Positions 34,028-45,085 of a DNA stretch of 64,000 nt are shown one piece after another. The stretch's first letter is position 1. Each line of letters starts with the position of its first letter. The stretch comes from Acanthornis magna (Eukaryota > Chordata > Aves > Passeriformes > Acanthizidae), in assembly GCA_036785705.1 (NCBI GenBank), contig JAWUZG010000159.1, positions 2,728,001 to 2,792,000 of the forward strand, in the 5' to 3' direction. The notes beneath the pieces were generated by a model, which saw only the letters and a program-made list of their open reading frames with translations, made no database searches and was not told the origin of the DNA. A program made the position numbers and the translations under genes.

Positions 34028-36559
34028 CTGCAAACACCTGCAAAAAAATCCTGAGGTTTTCTCGTGGCCTTTCCAAAATCACCCATATGTATGCGAAGCA
34101 AGCATTAACACCGAGCAGTGAATTCAGTGTGAAGTAGCACTTAAACGTTGCAGGCAGGGCCTGTGAATGTGAACCCCTTTGGGGGTCCCCACGTTTTTGT
34201 GCTGGCAAAGGTTTTTCTCCCTGAAAAATGCAAGTTAACGATTCACTGTTCTGATGAGTCCGAGTTCAGGGTGAGAATTGTTTCAGTGCTTTGGCTGCTG
34301 AATGTCTGCGACATGGAGTGTGCAGAACTTGTAGAGGTCCATCTGGTAAGAGAAATAACACTGTGTCATTGCAAAATATGTGTCTGGGTGTGCGTGTATT
34401 TCTCCGTGCTCCTTCTTTGTCATGATTCCTCGGTTTAATTTAAATACATGTTTCGCTTCTCTCCATATTTCAGGTTTATTGCAGAGTATGAAAATCAGGA
34501 AGCTTTTTGTTCACTTCATACATCTCTTCCAACAAAGCCAGACATCCGAACCCGGCACAGACTCCAGAGTGATTATTGTTACACATGATCTATGGAGCAG
34601 ATAAATTACAGCTTGATTTTTATAAGGTATACTGAGCCTGCAGGCTTCAGCAGCAACAAAAACAAAACAAAACTCAAAACCTTGGTTTAACTAGTAATTT
34701 GAGGAAATATGACAAACCTGACATGGAAGTCACAGAGCAAATAAATATGCACATCCATCATTTTGTAAAATAATGCCTTCACTAGAGAGACCTCTGCTTG
34801 CTGCAGTCTGCAGTGTAAAATTTCTTCATGGTTTGCTGGCCTCAGATCCTGCTACAGAGAGAATCAAGTTAGCTATAGTTGAAAGAAACAATCCTGTGTA
34901 AGAAAAACAGTGTTGTGCAGTAAAATAGTGCACATATCAATCGTGTGAGTGAAAACTAAGTTGGTTTTAGGACATATTATAATGTTCTTGGAATGCTTAG
35001 AGGTGTTTTTTCTTTGCTTGCTAAAATGATTGGAGATTCTTTGCCTTTATTGTAAAATAATCTAGTTCCTAGTAATAAAATCACCCAGTGGTTATTGCAG
35101 ATAGAAAATCCTACTTCATACAAAACACAACAAAAAGCAGTTTCAGAGTCATCTTCTGAGCACAATAGTTTTGTTGGTGCGCTGGAAAGGAATAACACAC
35201 ACAATTCTCCCTTCAGGAACCAGCTTTTGGTGCCTACTCTTTTTTTGTAGCTTGCCAATAGTTGGAAGGTTTTGTGTGAAACTAAAAAACACTGTCAGTG
35301 CCCTTTGCATGAGATCTGCCTCGGAACAGTCCCATCCCTGTGGATTCAGGAGCTATCCCTGAGCTGGAGCTCACAACACAGCAAAATGTGCTGCCTCAAA
35401 GAGGAGGCTGCAGTTTGGGCACTGATGGGGATGTCGCCTTTGACACCTGGAGGAGGGTTTTACTGAGAGTTTAGGGGTTAAATCCAACAATTTGTGTCAA
35501 ACAGCTTCTGGATAAAGTAAGAAGCAGAACCAAAACACTCTGCTCCTGAAGAAGTGTCTTCATCAAAGCCACAACCCTTTTCATGCTCCATTTCTGGTCC
35601 AGTGTGTCTTTAGGGTTTTCTCCATTTCCAGGGATGCTTCTTGAAGAGGCAGGATAGAGAGGAGCCAGGTCTCCACCAACATAGCCATGCAAAATAAAAA
35701 ACAGCCACAGCCCAGAAAAGAAGCTGCCCCATGAAAGGATGTGGGTCTGGGGCCTCCCAGGCAGCCCAAGACCTGGAGCCCCAGCTCCTGTGCTCTGTCT
35801 CCACCACTTTCAGAGAAATTCCGGTGCCTGGAAGAGAGTGTTAGAGCCTTTGTGAGCAAGTTCCCCATGGGTCAGATGTACAAACCACAAACTGAGTGGC
35901 TCGGCCACGTCAGAACGGCTCTAAATCTGAGGATACACAAAATTACTGCTGTGGGTATCAGGAGCTCTAAAACTCAAAGGTGGAGTGCCAAAAAGAGAAG
36001 GACTTCAGGTTACCAGATCAGGAAGAGGGGCTGAAATCCTTTTGAGGTGTTGCCTCCTTTATTCAATCTGACGCACGGAGCCTGGCTGGGAAGTCTGCAG
36101 GAAAGTGTCTAAACTGGACCATGAATCTGCATCTTCCACCCTTCACCACGAGACTGTCCTACCTGTACAGCAAAGACAGTGGTCAGAAAAAGGAGCCTGA
36201 GTTTGACCTCTATGACAGCTGTTTTATTCTGATCTTGTAGGGTTTGGTACATGGGTGTGATCCTGTGTTTTGGTCTGATCCTGCAGCTCTTGCTCAGGCA
36301 AACCTTACTTGGAACACAATTTACGTGAAGTGTCCATCATCTCCTTCTCTGTGTGTTCCAAGCTGCACCTTGCAGCTTAAAAGCCAAGGGCATGTTCACT
36401 GCTCTTAGCATTGCAAAGCCAAAATCTCTGGTTTGTGCTTCACCCATAAAATTGCCAGCTAAATATTCATTCTGGAGTCATTACTCCAGGTGTTTGTCAA
36501 GGAAGATGTACAAAGCAGCCAGAACATGTTTAGCATTTCATGTACCAGGCTGAGCTGCA
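34028..36559. other. Non-coding stretch, no recognised feature
   Basis: Unique sequence, AT-rich from 34420 to 35150. ORFs of up to 97 codons lack domains. No repeat family is recognised. Confidence 0.45.
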
Positions 36560-37340
36560 GGAGTGACAGGTTGAAAAATCTTGTTTGGACTCATAGACTG
36601 AAACCGTTTAATATAGAAGTCACTGGTGGACTATAAATATGGAAAGCCAGTGTGCCACATTTTTATAGAATCCCATTCTGCATGTCTTTTAAACATATTG
36701 AAACTTCAGAGAAGCTGTAGAAGTTAAACTCACCAATTTTTGCTTTGAACAGCGACAATTCTTCAGTGGGTGAACCTTCAGAAACCCAAACGCCTGCACA
36801 AAATACACTTTATCTGAATGTGCACTTAGATTAACTGATCCCACAAAAGCCAACTCTGTTCATTTAGGCCAGGAATTACCCACTTTGCTCACATAATCTC
36901 AGCAATTACATGTTCATCTTTTCTTAAATATCAGACCTGTGGTGTGATTTACGTAGTGTGTGATCTTTTTACTTAACCTCAAAGATATTAATCTTTATTA
37001 AAGGGGATGAGAGGCAAAGAGGGGGAAGAGAAGCCAGTGACAGATACTCTGACAGCTAGGAAAAGTCATTTATAAAGTGAACATCAGTAAACATTAGGAG
37101 TGACATATTGATATCAGCAGCCAGGAAACGGATGGCCGAGCTACGATGAGGTATTACACCTTAAATTGTGGCAACCATATTTTTTTTCCCAAGGTTGATC
37201 TTTTATATTTTTTAAAGAGAAATTTACTATTATGCCTTCTGCTTCCCCTATGGTAAAATGCCAGAAATTTGACTGAGATTTACTTAAAGTGACAGCCATG
37301 CCCCATTTTGTCCAAGAAAGATGATTACTAAATGTCACGT
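36560..37340. promoter_or_regulatory. AT-rich region, candidate regulatory
   Basis: ORF-poor unique sequence with GTGACAGATACTCTGACAGC (two TGACAG words about 13 bp apart near 37040), ATTGATATCAGCAGCC and CCTTAAATTGTGGC. The evidence is motif texture only. Confidence 0.25.
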
Positions 37341-37708
37341 CTATCTACTCTCATGTGGATCACTTATTTGACATGTTCGTGTCTGAGCTTCGGAGCAGTT
37401 TGCAGCATGTTTTCTGGTGCTCTGAGGCAATCTGAAATCTTCGTGGTGAAAACGTGAGCTGGCCAAAGGCAGTTCATTAAAATAAATAAATAATGCAGTT
37501 GGGATTCGCCGCCCTCCATTCCAAGGGTGTCAGGCCAGAAAAAGGCAGAAAAAGCCCTTACAAAACCAGACCAAGAGCGTATGCTTCTGGTCAGGCTGCC
37601 AGAAGGCCATTGCTGGTGGGATGCTCTTGCCGTCTCAGCTGAAGTAGAACCACAGCAAAAAGTAAACATTGGTGTTTAAACACAGAAAATGATCTTGTAC
37701 CATTTACT
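37341..37708. other. Non-coding stretch, no recognised feature
   Basis: No gene, repeat family or motif cluster recognised; the 101- and 136-codon minus-strand ORFs have no domains. Confidence 0.5.
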
Positions 37709-37764
37709 CTTTTTTTCTTTTTTTTCTTTTTTTTTTTCTGGGTTTTTTTTTTTTTTTTTTTTTT
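37709..37764. repeat. Interrupted poly-T tract
   Basis: Four T blocks separated by C and CTGGG, the last of about 22 T ending in AGG. It resembles a polypyrimidine tract plus AG acceptor, but nothing exon-like follows. Confidence 0.92.
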
Positions 37765-38226
37765 AGGAATCAGTGAAATGGCACAATCTGAAAGAGGACA
37801 GAGTGTGGGTTTTCCCAGTTTGCTGCAGGACCCCACTTTGCTGAATTGCTGGAGGGAGAGATGCAAAACCCAGCTGGATGCAAGGGAACCATCAGCGTGA
37901 GCTCCTGAGGTGGGGAGTCCATTTAAATCTCCTTTGCTGAGCCTCAGAAGTGACCCAAGCAAAACAAAATGGAAAGCCAGGCTGAAAGGCTTTTTGCACA
38001 AAATGGAACAGCAGTCATGAATAATTAATGGGTTTCTACCTTCTTTGCCATTTTAACTTGTCTTTCTTAGTACTTACTGCCTTCCAGCCCACAAATGTGT
38101 CTGTCAATTAATTCATGCATGTTTTGCAGCATAAAGTCAAGAATTAAGGTGTGTGCCGGAGATGCAACGTCCCACCAGAGCCAGCCTGATTCAGCAGTCT
38201 CCCAGCCAGAGCCAGGGGATGCTCTC
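37765..38226. other. Non-coding stretch, no recognised feature
   Basis: Nothing recognised between the poly-T tract and the dispersed repeat. Confidence 0.5.
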
Positions 38227-38469
38227 GCACAGATCCAGGCTCTGGGATCCTCCTAGCAAGGCCAAGAGCTCTTTTTCCCATCCTCTTTTCAAAATTTCCA
38301 CCAGTCTTGTTCAAATAGAGAAGTTAATAACAAAAAGGGCTTAAGTTCAGAATGCAAGGATATAAATACATGTCATGAGAAGGACATACCTTTGGTTTGT
38401 TCCTGCACCAGAGACTCACGGATTGCCATATATTTATGAATTTTGAGGTGCAAGATATTGACAATACTG
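38227..38469. repeat. Unidentified ~250-bp dispersed repeat, copy 1
   Basis: It begins GCACAGATCCAGGCTCTGGG and ends TTGACAATACTG. It aligns colinearly, same orientation, to 41538-41789 with about 13-15 substitutions and two short gaps (3 and 6 bp), so roughly 94% identity counted by eye. Similarity stops sharply at both ends. I do not recognise the family: there is no CR1 tail, and LTR ends (TG...CA) or inverted repeats are not evident. Confidence 0.85.
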
Positions 38470-40584
38470 AGCCCTGGCTTATCTTGTTCACTGCCCTGTG
38501 CTCTCAGTGCAGTCACACCCTCAGTCATGTTTGTGTCCTCAGCCAATCTAAGGGCAGCTCCATCAAATCCCAAGTTTTTCCTCTCAGACATTCCCTTTGG
38601 TTCCCAGCTGCCAACTCCCATGTGGGCGCTCACCTCAGACACAGTTTAACTCCCAGAAAAGCTGCAGGAGCAGCAAGACCAGCCCAAAATACATCCTAGG
38701 TAACAAGAGGGGGGATTTTTTTAGTGTATGGTGGAAGATTAAAGCCATTCTAAATGAAAGTAGAGTGTGTAACTGGGTACAAGATTTCTAAATAGGTGGC
38801 ACATGTCAGCAGGCATTACAAGAGTGTCTTTAGGTGAGCCTTTGATATCGGCTGCTGAATAGTTCAGGCAGAGAGATGCGACCATGTGAGAGTTTCGCTG
38901 CCTTGATTTGTTTTCCAGCTAAAATAAATCTGAATAGAATAGACTTAAATTACCTGTGATTTTTCTGTCTTTAAAAGGACACATTAAAGCTCACAAGATC
39001 GCTGTGCTCCCTGGGAAAAAGAAAAAAAAAAAAAGTGAGTGGGAAAAAGAAACCAGGAAAACCATGAAAGATTCATTTTAATGGAATCCAGGTTTGGCTG
39101 TTTCATATTTAATAATGTTTAATATTTCATTTACTACTGGGGACTCACCTTTTTCAGAAGAATGTAAGATTCAAGGCACTATTGTGCATTAAGATTTTAT
39201 GTCTGACTGTAGCAATATTATAAGGGCTGGCATTGGAGCTGCTCAAGCCTTATGCAGAAAACCTGGAAGCAACAAGGTTTCTTTCTTTTTCCCTACAGCC
39301 AAAATAGGAGCTGAAGCCCCGGAAAGTGGTGGGGTAGAGCTGTGAATCCTAGCAACAGGCAGGGAAAGAACTGTACGTTTCTTCACGTCCTCCAAGTGTT
39401 GGTGCCTTCTGGTACATCATTGACAGGAAGAAACAGAGACCATGGAAAGGCCCTTCAAGAAAGGGCACATTTTTTCCAGTGGGATGGGTGAGTTATTGCA
39501 GTTTGGGGGGAAAAACAAGCAAAGGAACACCCCAGAGTTCATGCTGTTGTTGCTGTTGCTCTTCCCTTCATCACAAGGCACTGCCTTTTGGCGAGGGTTT
39601 TTTATTTTTTTCAATTTTCTGCGCTCTTAGTCTTTTTTTAAGCCCTTCTCGGTGATAATGTGGGCTTTTCTTTTTAAGTGAATTATGAAAACTTGCACTC
39701 AAAAGTGTGAGCATAGGGTTCTGCCAGAAAAATCCATCATTCTGTGGCCTGCAATGAAATCATGGGTGATAAAAGCTACCACCCATGCTCTGCAGAAAGG
39801 GAACTGAAACCAGAGCACATTTCCTGGAAGAGGAGGCTCCTCTTAAATATGCAGCAGTCTTGTCTTGCCAATATTAAACTAGCTTTTCATCCTAGAGAGC
39901 CTGTCAATACAGCTTGACCTCTCTCGGTGGATATTCTTCAGAGCCTGAAGCACTCAGATAATCTAAAACAGTTCGCCAGCACCACCCTAGGAAGATTTTC
40001 AGTCAAAGAAAAAGTCACAGAGCCTGGAACAAAGAGCAAGGTGGGGTTTCAGACTCCTTGGTCCCACCACTGTGTTCAGAAATTCTACTCCATTTCCAAC
40101 CTGATGCCAGTTTGTCTGGTTTTGCCCTCAGTTTTGCACCTGGGAGAAGCTTCAGACTCTTAGGATGGAAACTGTGGGAAGAGGGGCATGGGGAAGAGCT
40201 GGGATGGAGGGCATGGTTGTGTAACATGGCCTGCTGCTTCTGTTAAAAGATGGATTTTGTGGAAAGCAGCACTGGTGGGTTGTTCCTTGGACAGGACCAG
40301 CAGCTGCAAAGATGAAGAACAGCCCCAGACAGAAGATCGCAGCAGAAGAGAAGGATTTGGCTCCCACCAAAGCTGAAGAAGGGTCCTGCAAGCCCTTCTG
40401 TCTGTGGGGATGCAACCCTCCCTGGAGCAGCTCCCTTCAAGATTTTCTAAAGAGATTTCTTGCCAGGAAATGAAGATTTTTTAATAATATTATTATTATT
40501 AGGGGTTTTTTTGCAAGCAATTTTGGCCTCAGATCTCATTGAAGGGCTCTGGCATTTGCATAACTTCCCACAGAAACTGAATCA
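38470..40584. other. Non-coding stretch between the repeat copies (first part)
   Basis: Unique sequence with a short A-run near 39022-39034. 38820-39240 is AT-rich, with TTTAATAATGTTTAATATTTC. ORFs of up to 100 codons lack domains. Confidence 0.45.
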
Positions 40585-41310
40585 ATGTTTGACATCATGG
40601 AACAGAATCTCAGGCGTGATTTAGCATTAGTAAGCCACCAGTCATCAGCGCACTGTCATTCCCCTATAGCTGACATCTTAATAGAGTCAGCCTCATGCAC
40701 ACACATGTTCACCAGCAGAAAATTCTTCTGCTCTGGCCATGCAGGAGCTTTTTATTTAACATGGGCTTGCACATGTGAACATCCAAAAGACACTGGTCCA
40801 ATATGATCAATTTTCAGGGCTCGAAACCCATTTTCCCTTTTAGGTAAGAAGGCAATTTTAAGTCCTCTTAAATAATTGAAGATACTCCTGATACAATCAA
40901 AAGTCAAGCTCCCCAAGATGAAAACGTCTAGATGATGAATAAGTTAATGGAACTAAAATCCCAGTCGTGGCTGATTAGGGGACCAGGAGAGTTTATCAGA
41001 GATGAGAATGTACAAGTCCAGTCACAGCCTGACCTTGTAACGAATGAGAGCTGAAAAGCAATTAATTGAGAAATTATCAGGGAAAAGCGAAGTTGTATGG
41101 TTGGTTAGCTAAAGCAATATGTCAATGGGCCAGGGATTGATTTGCCTGGAATACCTCAAGGTCTCTGTTCTGATGATTCAGGACTTGAAGGAACTGGCCC
41201 GAGCCAAGCAATAAAAATAAAACAGGGTCAGGAGAGGGAGTCATCAGTCAGCAGGGTGGATCAGTGTTCATGTATTATTTAGCTGGTAGTTAAGAGAAGT
41301 TATCAAACAA
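40585..41310. promoter_or_regulatory. Candidate conserved non-coding region
   Basis: ORF-poor unique sequence with CGTGATTTAGCATTAG, CATCAGCGCACTGTCATTC, GCAATTAATTGAG and AACGAATGAGAGC words, lying between the two copies of the unidentified repeat. By texture only. Confidence 0.28.
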
Positions 41311-41537
41311 GAGCAGACTTTAAACCCAAGTTTTTTTCCCTGTGGGAGGGGAAATGGAGGGAAAAGAAAATGTTCCATTGTGCCAACACTCACTGCCCTC
41401 GGCTCAAAGACTGAGCTTGGAGCTGGGTCTGGGGGCAAGAGGTGCCAGGGCTGAGTGTACAGAGAGGGGTGGTCAGTCCTGACCGTGGGCAGAATTTATT
41501 GCTGAGATATTTCCTTCCTTCCTGCTGCCAATAAGCT
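41311..41537. other. Non-coding stretch, no recognised feature
   Basis: Unremarkable sequence immediately upstream of copy 2 of the dispersed repeat; it shows no similarity to the flank of copy 1. Confidence 0.5.
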
Positions 41538-41789
41538 GCACAGATCCAGGCTCTGGGATCCTCCTAACAAGGCCAAGAGCTCTTTTTCCCATCCTCTTTT
41601 CAAAATTTCTACCAGTCCTGCTCAAATAGAGAAGTTAGTAATAACAGAAAGAGCCTAAGTTCAGAATGCAAGGATATAAATACATGTCATGAGAAGGACA
41701 CACCTTCGGTTTGTTCCAGCACCAGGGACTCCCAGATTGCCATATATTTATGAATTTTGAGGTGCAAGTACTCAACATTGACAATACTG
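41538..41789. repeat. Unidentified ~250-bp dispersed repeat, copy 2
   Basis: Direct-orientation copy of 38227-38469, about 3.3 kb away. It has an extra 3 bp in the TTAGTAATAACAG segment and an extra 6 bp near the 3' end (GTACTCAACATTG). Flanks differ from copy 1, which suggests a mobile or dispersed unit rather than a long segmental duplication. Confidence 0.85.
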
Positions 41790-44779
41790 CTCCCATCTCC
41801 AGCAGACAAGAGTACCCATCCCAGGCCACCAAACCACCAGTGAACTTCTGCCCACTCACACCTTAATTAATCAACTTATCCACACATCAGCTTCCCACAT
41901 CCTACACGTTTGGGAAAGTCTTGGTGGGACCCAGACTTGTGCCTGTTGATCTGAGCTGCAAAATGCGTCTGCAAACACAGTTCTGCTCCTTCAAAGACGA
42001 ATATGAAACACCCTGAATGAGAATGTAGTATCCTGTAGCTCAGGAGAGCCGCAAAGCAAATTAAAACAGCAAAAAAAAAGTATATATAAAATCTTCTAGA
42101 AAGATCAGTGGGTTGGGTGAGAATAGCTGTGTCTTGTCTTGTGACAATTCACTAAACAACACTAAACTATGTCTCTCTCTTGCTGCAGAAAGGAGAAAAC
42201 CCCCACAGAACCAGCCAGCACATGTTTTATGGCAGGATCAGGGCCACAGACACCACAAACTGTTCCTTTTTGGGATCAAGATCCTGAGATGCTGCAGAAA
42301 AATTGTGGTGGAAAACTGCAGCTAGCTTTCCCATCAGGACATCACTTCAAGTTCTGGGGTTCTTTTTAGAGAAAGGCTTTCTAAATATTTCAGCTTTGAT
42401 ATTGGGTCTTTTTTGTCATGACCCCCACTAATCAAAATTAGAACAAAGCTGTGACTTTAGCTTGCTATATTTCAGTACGCAATAAATACAATGGCAAATA
42501 GCCATTGCTGATGTAAAAACAGGTTTCTAGAAGGAAATTCCAGCAGCAACTGTGAGATAAAGGAACAGCTTTATCCTACTGCCTATGGACATATCTCAAC
42601 ACATTTCTGGGACTCACAGCATGTCACGCTCCATGTAATGCATTTTCCATTTGTCCTGACCTGAGAGCTTTGCATTCAAGGAGCAGATCCCCCAAGTGAA
42701 TTCATCAGGAGGAATAATAACCAATGCACAGGCTTGGACTGCTGGGCCAGCAGATCCATCCTGCACTTGTCAGTGTGCTGAAATTCAGGGTAGCACAAGT
42801 GCAGCCTCCTTTGTTTTAGGATCAGAAGGACGCAGCAATATTTTCCCAGCCTGTTTTATCGAAATGAAAGGGATTCAGTTTTGGGATTGCATCATTCCTC
42901 TCCTCTGAGGCCAGGCTGCTGCACAGTCTCAGCACAGCCTCTGGGAGTTTAGGAGGTGGTGGTGGAGGTGCTGGAATATCCCGGCACTAATCACCTATTA
43001 TCACCTTACAATAATTGTCAAAGCTGATTCCAAGTGAATCCTCTTTGGAGCAGGTCCTTGGCTGCTCTGCAAAGTGCACGAGGTGCTGCTTGTGCAAACA
43101 CAGCCACCCCCAGGAAAATCAGTGGAATCCCAAATGTGACCTCACGTGGCGTGAGGGACTTAGCTGGGCGTTACCACTGGGACAAAATAAAGTCAGATTG
43201 TTCTGCTAGGAATCAGGAAATCTTTTTTTGGAGCATCCTGCTCCACAGAAGGTGTGCTGGACTGCACTCTGATCTCACATATCTGGGGCAAATTCAGAGA
43301 TTTGGCCTCTTTTATCTTCTTTACTCTTTTCAATGGCAGTCAAAGACTTGCAGTATAAAGACTGCGATGCTTTAAGATTGTCACAATGTGGAAGGGCAGG
43401 AAAATGCCCAGTCTGGAGTCTGACACAGTTTCCATGATAAATTGAACTAAGAAAGCCCAGCAAAGACATGAAGCAGTTCACACCAGCAGTGCTTTTGTGC
43501 AGTAGTATGGGGTGAACTTTTGTGTGCCTGAGCCCACCCAGGGAGGGAGAGGTGGTCAGGTACTGCTGACCCATATCCAGGACTCCGAAGAAGTGGCATG
43601 TGTTCCCAGCTCTCCCATACATTTCTCACACAGGTCCAGCCAAACTATTCAGCTCCTCTTTTTCCTCCATGTCTTGTTAAATGTGGAATCATCCTATTTT
43701 CATTCCCAGCATCTCCCAAAGCCCTGGTGGTGGGTGGGATGACAGTCCCAATCACCACTGCAGCATGGTGGCTGGGACCACTGGTGAATCTGCCCCCCGT
43801 ATTTGCAACAGCTCATTAATTTGTGTTTGTGATTCTCTGAGAAGAAGGAAATCATTTCAGCAGGTAGGCTTTAGGTGTCTAGGCTTCAAAATATTGTGTA
43901 CTGGCCTCAGAAAGAGCTTGGTATAAGAGACAGGCTTAGTTACATCTCTCCATCCCCCATTTGGGCTGGTTGCTGTTGTTGCAAAGGGTTAACAGACACT
44001 GCAAAACATTTCTAGGATGAAGTGCTAAGATTTAGTGTACTGAATTAATTCTTAAATTAGAACAGGGGATTTGCACATGATTTCTAAGGGAAATTATCTT
44101 CTGGGTAAAATTAATACAGGAGATGTTTCAACATCTGGGATGGCATTATTATGAGCAATGATTACCCAGACACTGCCAAAAGAAAGAGATCACTGTGAAC
44201 TCTTTCTTTTCCCAACCAAAGTAAGCTCCTCGCCCTGAAGGGAAGAGAATATTTGCAGAGCCTTGGCTTATTCGGGAATGCACAAGAGAATTCTGCATGG
44301 AAAAAAAAAAAAAAGGTGCCAGCTTTGCTGATGGATGGTTAGGAAACAGAACTGCAGACAAGGAAGGCTCTCTTTGCAGGTGGGCTCTGGCTGCCTCCCT
44401 CTCCTCTGAGCTCCTCATCAAAAATAGGTGCTTAATGCAGGGCTACAGCTGTCCAGGTGCTTAATGTTGGGAGGTTAAAGAGGAGCCACGCTGGCAGATG
44501 TGACCTAGAAAACCTCCAAAAGGGAGGTTGGTCCCTCCGCTCCCCACTCAGAGATCACAGGACTCATCCAAATGCCTCCTCTTCCTGCAGCCTTTAGAAG
44601 GACGGCTTTTCCCTGACGAAATTTTAAATAGAGCAGAGAGTGAAGCCAAAGCAAGACCTGCGTCAAAACAATCACACCCCAGGAGGAGCTCATAAATATT
44701 TATTTTCCTTCGGTGTATTTCATTTTGTCAGGAAAAGAGGAGGGCGCTCGAGTGGGAAAAGGAGACCAGTGGCACAGTG
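41790..44779. other. Non-coding stretch, no recognised feature
   Basis: Unique sequence with a short A-run at about 44300-44314. The 113- and 115-codon ORFs near 43.0-43.6 kb overlap on opposite strands and lack domains. Confidence 0.45.
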
Positions 44780-45085
44780 CTCCTTCCACAAGCAAAACCA
44801 CTGATGTTTAATTTAAAAGGGCATAAATATAACAGAAATGCCTCTTTACTTTCGTGTTAGTCGCTGGCTATTAAATTACATCACAAGTGCTACGTGTGGG
44901 ACCAGGCGAGCGCGCGGTTATTTCTGTCTCCTAAACCGGAGCGCGAGTCTCAGCGTAATTACTTTGGATCCAAGTGTAATTACCAACTGATCTGCGGGAA
45001 CATCCACGGCAGTGACATCCATCCCAGGCAGCCTTAGAGCCTGGTGATAACACAGCATCATTAGCACAGCTTAGCGCTTCCCTCC
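44780..45085. promoter_or_regulatory. Strong candidate conserved element with paired GTAATTAC sites
   Basis: It contains two perfect GTAATTAC palindromes, at 44955-44962 and 44976-44983, whose starts are 21 bp apart (about two helical turns). Between them lies TTGGATCCAA, a third palindrome. Upstream are isolated CpGs (GGCGAGCGCGCGG, CCGGAGCGCGAG) and AT-rich homeodomain-like words. GTAATTAC contains the TAATTA core bound by many homeodomain proteins. There is no ORF of note. Function is inferred. Confidence 0.42.

Noticed and set aside
33814..34208. Poly-Asn, poly-Leu and poly-Ile ORFs
   Set aside because: Translation of the compound trinucleotide microsatellite.
37709..37770. Poly-T plus AG as a 3' splice site
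   Set aside because: Homopolymer tract with no exon-like open segment or donor after it.
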